The notes under the pieces are model-generated. The model was not told the DNA's origin. It saw only the letters and a list, made by a program, of their open reading frames with translations, and did not search any database. A program made the translations under genes and the position numbers. Below, in pieces: positions 43,140 through 52,180 of a DNA stretch of 64,000 nucleotides. The number at the start of each line of letters is the position of its first letter. Positions within the stretch are counted from its first letter, which is position 1. Source of the DNA: Streptomyces sp. NRRL F-5630 (GTDB lineage Bacteria > Actinomycetota > Actinomycetes > Streptomycetales > Streptomycetaceae); the NCBI RefSeq assembly GCF_000719475.1, contig NZ_JOGO01000003.1:1-64000 (forward strand), read 5' to 3'.

Positions 43140-43847
43140 ATGACTACCACGGACGATCACGCGCAGAAGCCGCCCCGCAAGGACCCCTGGGAGCTGCCCG
43201 ACGTCTCCGGGCTCGTCGTCGGCGTGCTCGGCGGCACGGGGGACCAGGGGCGCGGTCTCGCCTACCGGCTCGCGCTCGCGGGCCAGAAGGTGATCATCGG
43301 TTCGCGGGCCGCCGAACGGGCCGCCGGTGCCGCCGCCGAGCTGGGGCACGGTGTCGAGGGCGCGGACAACGCGGAGTGCGCGCGCCGCAGCGACATCGTC
43401 ATCGTCGCCGTCCCCTGGGAGGGGCACAAGGCGCTCCTCGCCTCGCTGCGCGAGGAGCTCGCGGGCAAGGTCGTCGTCGACTGCGTCAATCCGCTCGGCT
43501 TCGACAAGAAGGGCGCCTACGCCCTCACGCCCGAGGAGGGCAGCGCCGCCGAGCAGGCCGCGTCCCTCCTCCCCGACTCGCGCGTGACGGCGGCCTTCCA
43601 CCACCTGTCCGCCGTGCTCCTCCAGGACCCGGACGTCGAGAGCATCGACACCGACGTCCTCGTGCTCGGGGAGGCCCGCGCCGACACCGATCTCGTCCAG
43701 GCCCTCGCCCAGCGCATCACCGGTATGCGCGGCGTCTTCGCCGGGCGGCTGCGCAACGCGCACCAGGTCGAGTCGCTCGTCGCCAACCTCATCTCCGTCA
43801 ACCGCCGCTACAAGGCCCACGCGGGGCTGCGCGTCACCGACGTCTGA
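43140..43847 (+). CDS. npdG: F420-dependent NADP oxidoreductase (NADPH-dependent F420 reductase)
   Basis: 235 aa. The Rossmann motif VVGVLGGTGDQGRGLAYRLALAGQKVIIGSR (~27-57) carries the TGDQG signature of Fno/NpdG, with the NADP-recognising GSRAAERA. Later blocks are VIVAVPWEGHK, VVDCVNPLGFD and AAFHHLSAVLL. It exchanges hydride between NADPH and coenzyme F420, providing F420H2 for actinobacterial reductases. Confidence 0.93.
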   Translation: MTTTDDHAQKPPRKDPWELPDVSGLVVGVLGGTGDQGRGLAYRLALAGQKVIIGSRAAERAAGAAAELGHGVEGADNAECARRSDIVIVAVPWEGHKALLASLREELAGKVVVDCVNPLGFDKKGAYALTPEEGSAAEQAASLLPDSRVTAAFHHLSAVLLQDPDVESIDTDVLVLGEARADTDLVQALAQRITGMRGVFAGRLRNAHQVESLVANLISVNRRYKAHAGLRVTDV

Positions 43848-43861
43848 GCGACGCCCGGGCT

Positions 43862-43935
43862 CCGCCGCCGCCCCGGCGGCGCGCGGCCACCCGCTCCGGC
43901 GACGCCTCGCCACCGCCCCGGCGGCGCGCCGGGCG
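43862..43935 (+). terminator. Two related GC hairpins downstream of npdG
   Basis: CGCCGCCG-CCC-CGGCGGCG lies near 43863-43881, and a second copy of CGCCCCGGCGGCGCGC lies near 43914. They form a repeat pair and are probably the npdG terminator. Confidence 0.5.
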
Positions 43936-44025
43936 CACGGCAAGCCCCCCGGAGCGGGGCACTCGGGGCATGGGGGACACTGGTCGGGCAGCAGGCCCGC
44001 CCGTCCACGACAAGGAGCCACCCCC

Positions 44026-44217
44026 ATGCCCCGCCTCGCGCTCTACGCCCTCGTCGTCTGCGTCCTCGCCGTCGCCGCCGCCGTGGTCTCCTTCTCGCAG
44101 GGAAGCTGGCTGGGGATCGTGTGGGTGCTGCTCGCCGGGGTCTCGTCGAACATGTGCTGGTACTACGTGCGCCGCGCCAAGGCCGAGCGCCGGGCAGCGA
44201 CGCCCGTCACCGGCTGA
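44026..44217 (+). CDS. Small membrane protein
   Basis: 63 aa, with AAGGAG 8 nt before the ATG. Two hydrophobic segments (~3-22 and ~28-46) are followed by a basic tail YYVRRAKAERRA. A short GSWLG turn joins the helices. No family is recognised; two-helix proteins of this kind are common in Streptomyces. Confidence 0.75.
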   Translation: MPRLALYALVVCVLAVAAAVVSFSQGSWLGIVWVLLAGVSSNMCWYYVRRAKAERRAATPVTG

Positions 44218-44252
44218 GCCCGTACGGCGTCCCCTGGCCGGGCCCCACGACC

Positions 44253-45059
44253 TCACGCGCCGAGCGCGCAGATCGCGTTCCGCTCCGTCCAGAACCGGAA
44301 CAGGTCCCGGCCGCAGTACGTGTCGAACTCCGGCACCCCGAGCGCCCGCAGCAGGCCGTTGATCGCGTCGAAGAAGGCCACGTTCACCTCCGGCACCCAC
44401 AGCAGCGCGAAGACGGCGATCAGGCCGAACGGCGCGAACGGCTCCACCTGCCGGCGCACGCTGCGCGAGAGCCACGGCTCGATCACCCCGTACCCGTCGA
44501 GGCCCGGCACCGGCACGAAGTTCAGGATCGCCGCCGTCACCTGGAGCAGCGCGAGGAAGCCCAGCGCGAACCGGAAGGACCGCGGCACCCCGTCGAGCGC
44601 GTGCAGCCAGAACGGGGCCGTGCACACGACGGCGAAGAGCACGTTCGTGAGCGGCCCCGCCGCCGAGATCAGGCTGTGCCGCCAGCGGCCCCTGATCGCG
44701 CCCCGCTCGATGTACACCGCGCCGCCCGGCAGGCCGATGCCGCCGAGGATCACGAAGACCACGGGCAGCACGACGCTCAGCAGCGCGTGCGTGTACTTCG
44801 CCGGGTTGAGCGTCAGGTAGCCCTTCGCCGCCACGCTCAGGTCCCCGCTGTGCAGCGCGGTCCGGGCGTGCGCGTACTCGTGCAGGCACAGCGAGACGAC
44901 CCACATCGCCGTGACGAAGAGGAAGACCGCGAAGGCCGTCGCGTCCGCGTACCCGGTCCACACCGCCCAGCCGGAGACGGCGGCCACCGCCACGATGCCC
45001 AGGAAGACGGGACTGATCCGCCGGTCCGAACGGTTCGGTCGCGCGTACGGGGTGGCCAT
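44253..45059 (-). CDS. Site-2 protease-family membrane metalloprotease (M50-like)
   Basis: 268 aa from ATG 45059; longer frames extend into G-rich repeat DNA. The zinc motif HEYAH (60-64) is in a membrane helix, and the third-ligand motif NFVPVPGLDGYG (~190) is in another. There are about six hydrophobic segments. S2P-family members cut transmembrane substrates such as anti-sigma factors; this short, PDZ-less type (like Rip3 or YdiL-like zinc proteases) has no known target. Confidence 0.87.
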   Translation of the reverse strand: MATPYARPNRSDRRISPVFLGIVAVAAVSGWAVWTGYADATAFAVFLFVTAMWVVSLCLHEYAHARTALHSGDLSVAAKGYLTLNPAKYTHALLSVVLPVVFVILGGIGLPGGAVYIERGAIRGRWRHSLISAAGPLTNVLFAVVCTAPFWLHALDGVPRSFRFALGFLALLQVTAAILNFVPVPGLDGYGVIEPWLSRSVRRQVEPFAPFGLIAVFALLWVPEVNVAFFDAINGLLRALGVPEFDTYCGRDLFRFWTERNAICALGA

Positions 45060-45395
45060 GAGGGCTGCTCCAAAGCTGGGGATCACTCCCCGGGGTCGGG
45101 CCGGGGAGCCGGGGTCCGGGCTGGGGCCCGTGAGTTCGGGGATCGGGCTGGGGGTCCGGGAGTTCGGGGTCCGGGCTGGGGGCCGGGGTCCGGGCAAGCG
45201 TACGGGGGCGGTCACCACGAGGGGCGGACCCTCCCCCAACATGCCGCCTCCGCCGCCGGTTCCGCCCCCGTACGCGCCGGACCGGCGTTCTCGCCGAGGG
45301 CCGGGACCGGGACCGCGCGCCCGCCGGGCCCCCGGCCTCCGGGGGCCGCCCCGACCCGACCGCCCGCCCCTCGCCCCGGACCGTGTCCGTACACA
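45060..45395. other. Divergent intergenic region with G-rich repeats
   Basis: 336 bp between the S2P-like gene and the BTAD regulator. 45088-45196 is a run of GGGG-containing degenerate repeats (GGGGTCCGGGCTGGGG type) on the plus strand. No gene is seen. TACACA at 45390-45395 may be the regulator's -10. Confidence 0.55.
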
Positions 45396-48300
45396 ATGGG
45401 TGCCGTGTACTACCGCGTCCTCGGCACCACCGCCGCCCTCCGCCCCGACGGCAGCGCCGTCCCCCTCGGCGGGGCGCGGTTGCGCGCCCTGCTCACCGTG
45501 CTCGCCGTGCGGGCCGGACGGAGCGTGTCCGCGACCGTGCTCGCCGACGAGGTGTGGGGCGCCGACCCGCCCGCGGAGCCGCAGGCCGCGCTGCAAGCGC
45601 TCGTCGGACGGCTGCGGCGGGCGCTCGGGCCCGGCGCGATCGTCTCGGAGCCCGCCGGGTACCGGCTCGACGTCCCGCCCGACGCCGTGGACCTGCACCG
45701 CTTCGGACGGCTCGCCGACGAGGGGCGGGCCGCGCTCGACGCCGGGGAGCCCGCGCGCGCCGCCGGGCTGCTCGACGAGGCCCTCGCGCTGTGGGCCGAG
45801 CCGCCGCTAGCCGACCTGCCGCGGGCGGAGGCCGAGGCCCGCCACTGGGCCGAGCGGCTGCGCACGGCCCGTACCGCCCGCTGGGCCGCCGCGCTCGACC
45901 TCGGCCAGGCCGAGGAGGCGCTGCCCCCGCTCACCGCCCTGTGCCGCGCCCACCCCCTCGACGAACCCCTCCACCTGCTGCGCCTGCGCGCCCTGCGCGA
46001 CACCGGGCGCCCCGCCGAGGCCCTCGCCGCCTACGCGACCCTCGCCCGTACCCTCGCGGACCGCCTCGGCACCGATCCAGGGCCCGCTCTGCGCGCCCTG
46101 CACGCCGACCTCCTCGGCGCGGGAGAGCGGCCCGCGCCCGGCCCCGCCCCGGAACCGGCGCGCCCGCGCAGGACCGGCAACCTCCCCGCGCGCCTCACCT
46201 CCTTCGTCGGCCGGGACACGGACATCGAGACGCTGTGCGCCGACCTCGCGGGCTCACGGCTCGTGACCCTCCTCGGGCCCGGCGGCTCCGGCAAGACACG
46301 GCTCAGCCAGGAGGCCGCGGAGGCCCTCGCCGACCGCGTCCCCGACGGCGTCTGGCTCGCGGAACTCGCGCCCGTCACCGACCCCGAGGGCGTCCCGGCC
46401 GTCGTGCTCGGCGCGGTCGGCGCGCGCGAGACCGTGCTGCGCGGCGCGGGGGCCGAGGAGTTCCGCGTCGCCACCGACCGGCAGCACGACGATGTCCTCA
46501 CCCGGCTCACCGAGTACTGCGCCCCGCGCCGGATGCTCCTCCTCCTCGACAACTGCGAGCACGTCGTCGACGCCGCCGCCCACCTCGCGCAGACGCTCCT
46601 CGAACGCTGCCCCCGCCTCACGATCATCGCGACCAGCCGCGAACCGCTCGGCGTCCCCGGCGAAGTGCTCCGCCCCGTCGAGCCCCTCCCCGAGCCCGCC
46701 GCGCGCCGGCTCTTCACCGAACGCGCCGCCGCCGTCAGCCCCGGCTTCACGCCCGACACGGAGCCCGAGGCCGTCGCCGAGATCTGCCGCCGCCTCGACG
46801 GCCTGCCCCTCGCCATCGAACTCGCCGCCGCGCGGCTGCGGTTGCTCACCCCGCGCCAGATCGCCGACCGCCTCGACGACCGCTTCCGGCTCCTGACCAC
46901 CGGCAGCCGCACCGTGCTGCCCCGCCAGCAGACCCTGCGCGCCGTCGTCGACTGGTCCTGGGACCTCCTCGACGCGCGCGAACGCGCCGTCCTCGCCCGC
47001 CTCTCCGTCTTCGCGGGCGGCTGCGACCTCGCCGCCGTCGAAGCCGTGTGCGCCGCGCCCGGGGCACCCGCGGCGGACGTGCCCGACGTGCTCGGCGCGC
47101 TCGTCGACAAGTCCCTCGTCATCGCCGCGCCCGCCCCCGACGGCACCATGCGCTACCGGCTCCTGGAGACCGTCGCCGAGTACGCCGGCGGACGCCTCGC
47201 CGAGGAGGGCGCCGCGGCGGCGACCCGCCACGCCCACCTCCTCCACTACCGCGAACTCGCCCGCACCACCGACCCGCTCCTGCGCGGACACGGTCAGACC
47301 GCCGCGATCGCCCTCCTGGAGACGGAGTACGAGAACCTGCGGCTCGCCCTGCGCGAGGCGGTCGAGCGGCAGGCGGAGCAGGAGGTGTTCTGCCTCGTCC
47401 TCTCGCTCGCCTGGTACTGGCAGATCCGCGGCCCGCGCGAGGAGGCGCTGCACTGGGCGGGCACCGCGGCGGCGTTCGGCCCCGACCCCTTCGGCGAGGA
47501 CGCGCCCCCGGCCCCGCCCGTGGCGGAGAGCTGCCTGGCGACGCCCCCGCCGTGGAACGGCCCCGTCCTCGACGAGGCCAGACGCGGCGTCCACCTCATC
47601 CATCTCGCCCAGATGGACATGGACTTCGACCACTGGAGCGACCCGACGCAGCGCGAGAGGCTGCACCGGGCGGCCGACGTCTACCGCCCCGGCCTGCCGC
47701 AGACCTGCCGGCCCCCGGCCCACGTGTGGTTCTTCGCCGTCCTCTTCACCGGCGACCTCGACCTCGTCCGCGACGTCGTCGACAGCACCGTGCGCACCGC
47801 GCGCGAACTGGGCCGGCCCTGGGAGCTGGCCCTCGCCCTCCAGAACCGCGCCAACCTCCTCGCCAACCGCAGCGACCTCGAAGGCGACGCCCTCGCCGAC
47901 GCGGGCGAGGCACTGCGCATCTTCCGGGAACTGGGCGACAGCTGGGGCGCCGCCGAGGCCCTCGCCGCCCGCGCCGAGGTCCTGGAGTGGCACGGCCGCT
48001 ACACCGAGGCCGCCGCCGACTACGAAGAGGCCACGGCACACGCCGTCGCGCTCGGCGCGCACAGCCAGACCGGGGTGCTGCGGGCCCGGATGGGCGGGCT
48101 CCTCATCGAGTCCGACGACCCCGGGGAGAGCGCGCGGGGCGAGAAACTGCTGCGCGAGATGGTCGAGGAGGAGAGCCCGGCGAGTTCCGAGGCCCGTCCC
48201 GTGGCCCACCTCTTCCTCGCCATGCGCTACGCGGGGACCGGCCGCCTCGCCGAGGCCTGGCGGGTCGTCGGGCGGCTCCGCGACGACTTCGGCACCGGCT

Positions 48301-48791
48301 CCTTCGTCCTCTTCGACAGCATGCTCGGACGCCTGGAGGGCTGGCTCGACGCCCTGGAAGGCCGATACGACCAGAGCCTGAGCCGCCTCGGGCAGGGAGT
48401 GGACTCCTCCTTCGAGGACCTCGCCCTGCTCATGGCCCCGCAGCTCCCCGCGGGCCACCTCCAGACCGCCGCCTACGCCCTGGCCCTGCGGGGCACGGCC
48501 CGGCGCTCCGCCCCCGACCTGCTCCTCGCCGCGCGCCTGCTCGCCGCCGTCGCCTCGGCGCTGCCCGCGCCGCGCCGCGAGTCCCGCGTCGAGCGGGAAC
48601 TCCACGCCGAGACCGAACGGCTGATCACCGCCGCTGCCGAGGACGACGCCTTCCCGCTCACCGCCCCCGCCCTGAGCGGCGCCCGCGCCGAGGGCGCCCG
48701 ACTCGGCCTGCGCGGGGGCCTCGGCCTCCTCCGCGAGGCACTCCCGCCCGCCCCGCACGACGGCGAAGCCGCGCCCCCCGGCCGGGACTGA
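45396..48791 (+). CDS. BTAD/SARP-type transcriptional regulator with NB-ARC ATPase and TPR region
   Basis: 1131 aa, AfsR-like. It has an N-terminal winged helix (1-90, LGTTAALRPDGSAVPLGGARLRALL), a BTAD helical domain (~95-245) and an NB-ARC/STAND ATPase with P-loop GPGGSGKT (294-301) and LLLLDNCEHVV (Walker B). LPLAIELAAARLRLL follows, and the C-terminal TPR-like helices run from about 620. Such proteins integrate signals and activate genes by ATP-dependent oligomerisation. ATG 45396 and GTG 45405 are both possible. No biosynthetic cluster is adjacent. Confidence 0.9.
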   Translation: MGAVYYRVLGTTAALRPDGSAVPLGGARLRALLTVLAVRAGRSVSATVLADEVWGADPPAEPQAALQALVGRLRRALGPGAIVSEPAGYRLDVPPDAVDLHRFGRLADEGRAALDAGEPARAAGLLDEALALWAEPPLADLPRAEAEARHWAERLRTARTARWAAALDLGQAEEALPPLTALCRAHPLDEPLHLLRLRALRDTGRPAEALAAYATLARTLADRLGTDPGPALRALHADLLGAGERPAPGPAPEPARPRRTGNLPARLTSFVGRDTDIETLCADLAGSRLVTLLGPGGSGKTRLSQEAAEALADRVPDGVWLAELAPVTDPEGVPAVVLGAVGARETVLRGAGAEEFRVATDRQHDDVLTRLTEYCAPRRMLLLLDNCEHVVDAAAHLAQTLLERCPRLTIIATSREPLGVPGEVLRPVEPLPEPAARRLFTERAAAVSPGFTPDTEPEAVAEICRRLDGLPLAIELAAARLRLLTPRQIADRLDDRFRLLTTGSRTVLPRQQTLRAVVDWSWDLLDARERAVLARLSVFAGGCDLAAVEAVCAAPGAPAADVPDVLGALVDKSLVIAAPAPDGTMRYRLLETVAEYAGGRLAEEGAAAATRHAHLLHYRELARTTDPLLRGHGQTAAIALLETEYENLRLALREAVERQAEQEVFCLVLSLAWYWQIRGPREEALHWAGTAAAFGPDPFGEDAPPAPPVAESCLATPPPWNGPVLDEARRGVHLIHLAQMDMDFDHWSDPTQRERLHRAADVYRPGLPQTCRPPAHVWFFAVLFTGDLDLVRDVVDSTVRTARELGRPWELALALQNRANLLANRSDLEGDALADAGEALRIFRELGDSWGAAEALAARAEVLEWHGRYTEAAADYEEATAHAVALGAHSQTGVLRARMGGLLIESDDPGESARGEKLLREMVEEESPASSEARPVAHLFLAMRYAGTGRLAEAWRVVGRLRDDFGTGSFVLFDSMLGRLEGWLDALEGRYDQSLSRLGQGVDSSFEDLALLMAPQLPAGHLQTAAYALALRGTARRSAPDLLLAARLLAAVASALPAPRRESRVERELHAETERLITAAAEDDAFPLTAPALSGARAEGARLGLRGGLGLLREALPPAPHDGEAAPPGRD

Positions 48792-48869
48792 ACGTCCCTT
48801 CCGGAGCCGCGGCTTCGGCCCGTACGTCATCCGTACCCCCCGCCCCCTCGCCCGGTCCCCCCGTCCCGC

Positions 48870-49697
48870 TCAGGAGGACTTCGTGCGGAACTTGTGGATC
48901 GCGATGGGCGCCATGACCACCGTGATCGCCACCGTCCAGATCAGCGTCCACGTCAGCCCGTGCGTGAGCGGACCACCGTTGCACAGCGCCCGCGAGGCGT
49001 CGGCGAGCGTGGAGATCGGGTTGTAGTCGGTGAAGGCCTGGAGCCAGCCCGGCATCGTCGACGTCGGCGTGAAGATCGAGGAGCCGAACTGCAGCGGCAT
49101 CATCACGAGGAAGCCCATCGCCTGGATGGCCTGCGCGCTCTTCATCGTCACGCCGAGGGTCAGGAAGATCCACATGAGCGAGGAGCCGAAGAGGATCGAC
49201 AGACCGATCGAGGCGAAGAGCCCCGGCACGCTGGAGACCGAGAGCCCGAGGGCGAAACCGACCGCGAGCAGGATGCCCACCGCGATGACGAGCCGCAGGA
49301 TCTCCACCATGATCTTCGCGATGAGGACGGAGGAGCGGGCGATCGGCAGGCTGCGGAAGCGGTCCATGACCCCGGTCTGGAAGTCCTGGTTGAAGCCGGT
49401 GCCCACGCCGGTCGCCATGTTCATCCCCATCATCGCCATGAGGCCGGGGACGACGTAGTTCACGTACTCCTGCTGGTTGCCCTTGCCGGCGATCGCGCCG
49501 CCGAAGACGTAGACGAAGAGCAGTGTGAAGACGATCGGCATCAGGACGGCGTCGAACATCGACTCCGGGTCCTGCTTGATCCACAGGATGTTGCGGCGGG
49601 TCAGCGCCCCGATGTGCCGCAGGTGGGCGCGCGGCCCGATCCTGGCCTCGCTCACGACGGGCGCGGCGGAGGGCGCGGTGAGGGTGGCGGTGCTCAT
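48870..49697 (-). CDS. ABC-2 type permease, DrrB family
   Basis: 275 aa with six hydrophobic segments: NILWIKQDPESMFDAVLMPIVFTLLFVYVFGG at the first, and the DrrB signature MDRFRSLPIARSSVLIAKI. The late LQFGSSIFTPTSTMPGWLQAFTDYNPIS block is typical. ATG overlaps the ATPase stop (ATGA). It forms an exporter with the following ATPase; daunorubicin-type efflux is the family model, but the substrate is unknown. Confidence 0.9.
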   Translation of the reverse strand: MSTATLTAPSAAPVVSEARIGPRAHLRHIGALTRRNILWIKQDPESMFDAVLMPIVFTLLFVYVFGGAIAGKGNQQEYVNYVVPGLMAMMGMNMATGVGTGFNQDFQTGVMDRFRSLPIARSSVLIAKIMVEILRLVIAVGILLAVGFALGLSVSSVPGLFASIGLSILFGSSLMWIFLTLGVTMKSAQAIQAMGFLVMMPLQFGSSIFTPTSTMPGWLQAFTDYNPISTLADASRALCNGGPLTHGLTWTLIWTVAITVVMAPIAIHKFRTKSS

Positions 49698-50749
49698 GCC
49701 GAGACCTTCTCTCGTACGGGAGCGGCGCCGTCCTGCGGCTGCTCCTGGCCGGTGTGGGTGGCCTTCTGGCCGGTGAGCGAGAGGAAGACCTCGTCGAGGC
49801 TCGGCAGTTCCGTGCGCAGGTCGGCGAGCGCCACGCCCTTCGAGGCGAGCAGCCCTATGACCGCGGTGAGCTGTTCGTCGCTCAGGAGGGGGATGAGGAC
49901 GCTGCCGCTCTCCTCGTCGAGCGTCGGCGTGGCGAGCCCCGTGAGACCGCTCTCCTCGACGAGGCGGGCGACCTCGGGCAGCAGGCTCCTGTCCGCCGGG
50001 CGCACGCGCAGCACCCGGCCGCCCACGCGGGACTTCAGCTCGTCGATCGCCCCCTCGGCGACGACCCGCCCGCGGTCGATGACGGTCAGCTCGCTCGCGA
50101 GTTGCTCCGCCTCCTCCATGTACTGCGTGGTGAGGAGCACCGTCACGCCGTCGCCGACCATGCTCTGCACCTCGCTCCACACCTCCTGGCGGGTGCGCGG
50201 GTCGAGACCCGTGGTGGGCTCGTCCAGATAGAGCACGGCGGGACGGCCGATCATGGACGCGGCGAGGTCGAGCCGGCGCCGCATCCCGCCGGAGTACGTG
50301 CCCGCCACGCGCTTCGCCGCCTCGGTGAGCGAGAACCGTTCGAGCAGCTCGTCGGCCCGGCCCCGCGCCTCGGCGCGGCTCAGGTCGAGCAGCCGCCCGA
50401 TCAGGTACAGGTTCTCGCGCCCGGAGAGCTTCGCGTCGACCGAGGCGTACTGGCCCGTGAGGCCGATCCTGCGGCGCAGCTCCTTCGGCTGCCGCAGGAC
50501 GTCGATGCCGGCCACGGTCGCGGAGCCCGCGTCCGGGGTGAGCAGGGTGGAGAGGCAGCGCACGAGGGTCGTCTTGCCCGCGCCGTTCGGGCCGAGGACC
50601 CCGAGCACGGTGCCGCGGCGGACGTCGAGGTCCACCCCGTCGAGCGCCTTGGTGCTGCCGAAGTGCTTCTTCAGACCGCGGACCGAGACGGCGATGTCCC
50701 CGCCGTCCCACGGCCCCTTCGGTGTGTTCGTCGTAGCGATTCGCGTCAT
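49694..50749 (-). CDS. ABC transporter ATP-binding protein, DrrA family
   Basis: 351 aa from ATG 50749, with AGGTGG 5 nt upstream. Walker A is GPNGAGKT (53-60), the signature YSGGMRRRLD (~151) and Walker B VLYLDEPTTGLDPRTR (~171). The C-terminal DrrA regulatory domain ends LPSLDEVFLSLTG. It is the first gene of the two-gene exporter operon. Start choice avoids a 13-residue upstream extension lacking a ribosome site. Confidence 0.92.
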   Translation of the reverse strand: MTRIATTNTPKGPWDGGDIAVSVRGLKKHFGSTKALDGVDLDVRRGTVLGVLGPNGAGKTTLVRCLSTLLTPDAGSATVAGIDVLRQPKELRRRIGLTGQYASVDAKLSGRENLYLIGRLLDLSRAEARGRADELLERFSLTEAAKRVAGTYSGGMRRRLDLAASMIGRPAVLYLDEPTTGLDPRTRQEVWSEVQSMVGDGVTVLLTTQYMEEAEQLASELTVIDRGRVVAEGAIDELKSRVGGRVLRVRPADRSLLPEVARLVEESGLTGLATPTLDEESGSVLIPLLSDEQLTAVIGLLASKGVALADLRTELPSLDEVFLSLTGQKATHTGQEQPQDGAAPVREKVSA

Positions 50750-50919
50750 GCCGACCACCTTGACAGCCGCCACCGACAAGCCGCCCACACCTCACCTACA
50801 CGCCGGTGACCTGCGGAAAGAGGAGATCTGTCGGTGTCCCGTCGGCCCGGGAGGCGCACGCGTGAGCGCACGCCCCCCCCGGGGCCTCGTGCGCGTCCAG
50901 GGGGCGACCGCACGCGGAA

Positions 50920-50955
50920 GGGCCGGCCCCGCGGGAGACCCCGCCGGACCGGCCC
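50920..50955 (-). terminator. GC hairpin after panB
   Basis: GGGCCGG (50920-50926) pairs with CCGGCCC (50949-50955), and inner GCGGG pairs with CCCGC. It lies 64 bp downstream of the panB stop. Confidence 0.55.
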
Positions 50956-51018
50956 CCAGCCGTGGCGCCCCGGGTCGCCGCGCCCTCGCGGGCGTCGGCG
51001 CGCCGCGCGCCCCGGCCG

Positions 51019-51918
51019 TCAGTGCACCTCGTGCTCCGCCGCGGGGAAGGCGCCGCCCGCGACATCGGCCGCGAAGGCGCGGGCCGCGTCGCCGAGGATG
51101 CCGCGCAGGTCCGCGTACTGCTTCACGAAGCCCGGCACCCTGCCGCCCGTGAGCCCCGCCATGTCGGTCCACACCAGGACCTGCGCGTCGGTCGCCGCGC
51201 CGCCGCCGATGCCGACGGTCGGGATGGCGAGCGTGCGCGTGACCTCGGCGGCCAGCTCGGCGGGGACGAGTTCGAGCACGACGGCGAAGGCGCCCGCGTC
51301 CTGCACGGCCTTCGCGTCGCGAAGGAGCTGGGCCGCCGCCTCCTCGCCGCGCCCCTGCACCCGGTACCCCATCGCGTGCACGGACTGCGGCGTGAGCCCG
51401 ATGTGGCCCATGACGGGGACACCGGCCTCGACGAGCGTCCTGATCTGCTCGTGCGAGCGCTCACCGCCCTCCAGCTTCACGGCACCGACACCGGCGTCCT
51501 TGACCAGGCGCATCGCGGAACGCAGCGCCTGCTTCGGGCCCTCCTGGTACGAGCCGAAGGTGAGGTCGGCGACGATCAGGGCCCGCTTGGTACCCCGTAC
51601 GACGGCGGCGGAGAGCATCGTCATCTCGTCGAGCGTCACGGGGACGGTCGAGTCGTAACCGAGGTGGCAGTTGCCCATCGAGTCGCCGACGAGGAGGACC
51701 GGGATACCGCTCTCGTCGAAGACGGAGGCGGTCATGGCGTCGTAGGCGGTCAGCATCGCCCACTTCTCGCCGCGCTCCTTGGCGCGGGCGATGTCGTGCA
51801 CGGTGACCCGGCGGCGCACGGCCTTGCCGTACAGGGTCCCGGTGGGTGCGGCGCCCTCGCCGGACGGGGGTCCCGAGGGGGCTTCGGACTGTGCGCGGGC
51901 AGCGGAAAGCTCGCTCAT
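51019..51918 (-). CDS. panB: 3-methyl-2-oxobutanoate hydroxymethyltransferase
   Basis: 299 aa from ATG 51918, with AGGAG 8 nt upstream. It is a TIM-barrel enzyme that makes ketopantoate from 2-oxoisovalerate and methylene-THF in pantothenate (CoA) synthesis. Metal and substrate residues are VLLVGDSMGN (Asp79) and ADLTFGSY (Asp118), with Glu in AVKLEGG and VPVMGHIGLTPQ downstream. A ~35-residue disordered N-terminal leader is present. panC and panD are not in the window. Confidence 0.94.
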   Translation of the reverse strand: MSELSAARAQSEAPSGPPSGEGAAPTGTLYGKAVRRRVTVHDIARAKERGEKWAMLTAYDAMTASVFDESGIPVLLVGDSMGNCHLGYDSTVPVTLDEMTMLSAAVVRGTKRALIVADLTFGSYQEGPKQALRSAMRLVKDAGVGAVKLEGGERSHEQIRTLVEAGVPVMGHIGLTPQSVHAMGYRVQGRGEEAAAQLLRDAKAVQDAGAFAVVLELVPAELAAEVTRTLAIPTVGIGGGAATDAQVLVWTDMAGLTGGRVPGFVKQYADLRGILGDAARAFAADVAGGAFPAAEHEVH

Positions 51919-52180
51919 CACGCGGCTCCTTCTGGTCATCTCGAGGCGCCCTCGCGGCGTCCCCGGATTCGCTCCCCATGGTGACACCTCGCACGTGATG
52001 GCGGAAAGAGGGGGGAGCCCCCGCACGTACAAAAGCCACAGCCCGCACCCAACCGGGAAGTCCCGCCGGGCCCCTCCGCACACGGACTCGGCACAGGTCC
52101 GCCGTGGCGGCGGGCAGGGGCCCTTCCATCCCCTAGGGTCAGGGGCGGAACGGGTGCACGGTGGTCAGTGAGGCGGCACG

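Noticed and set aside
46254..48830. Minus-strand frame of over 850 codons opposite the BTAD regulator
   Set aside because: It is the antisense reading of the NB-ARC/TPR coding region with Gly/Glu/Arg bias.
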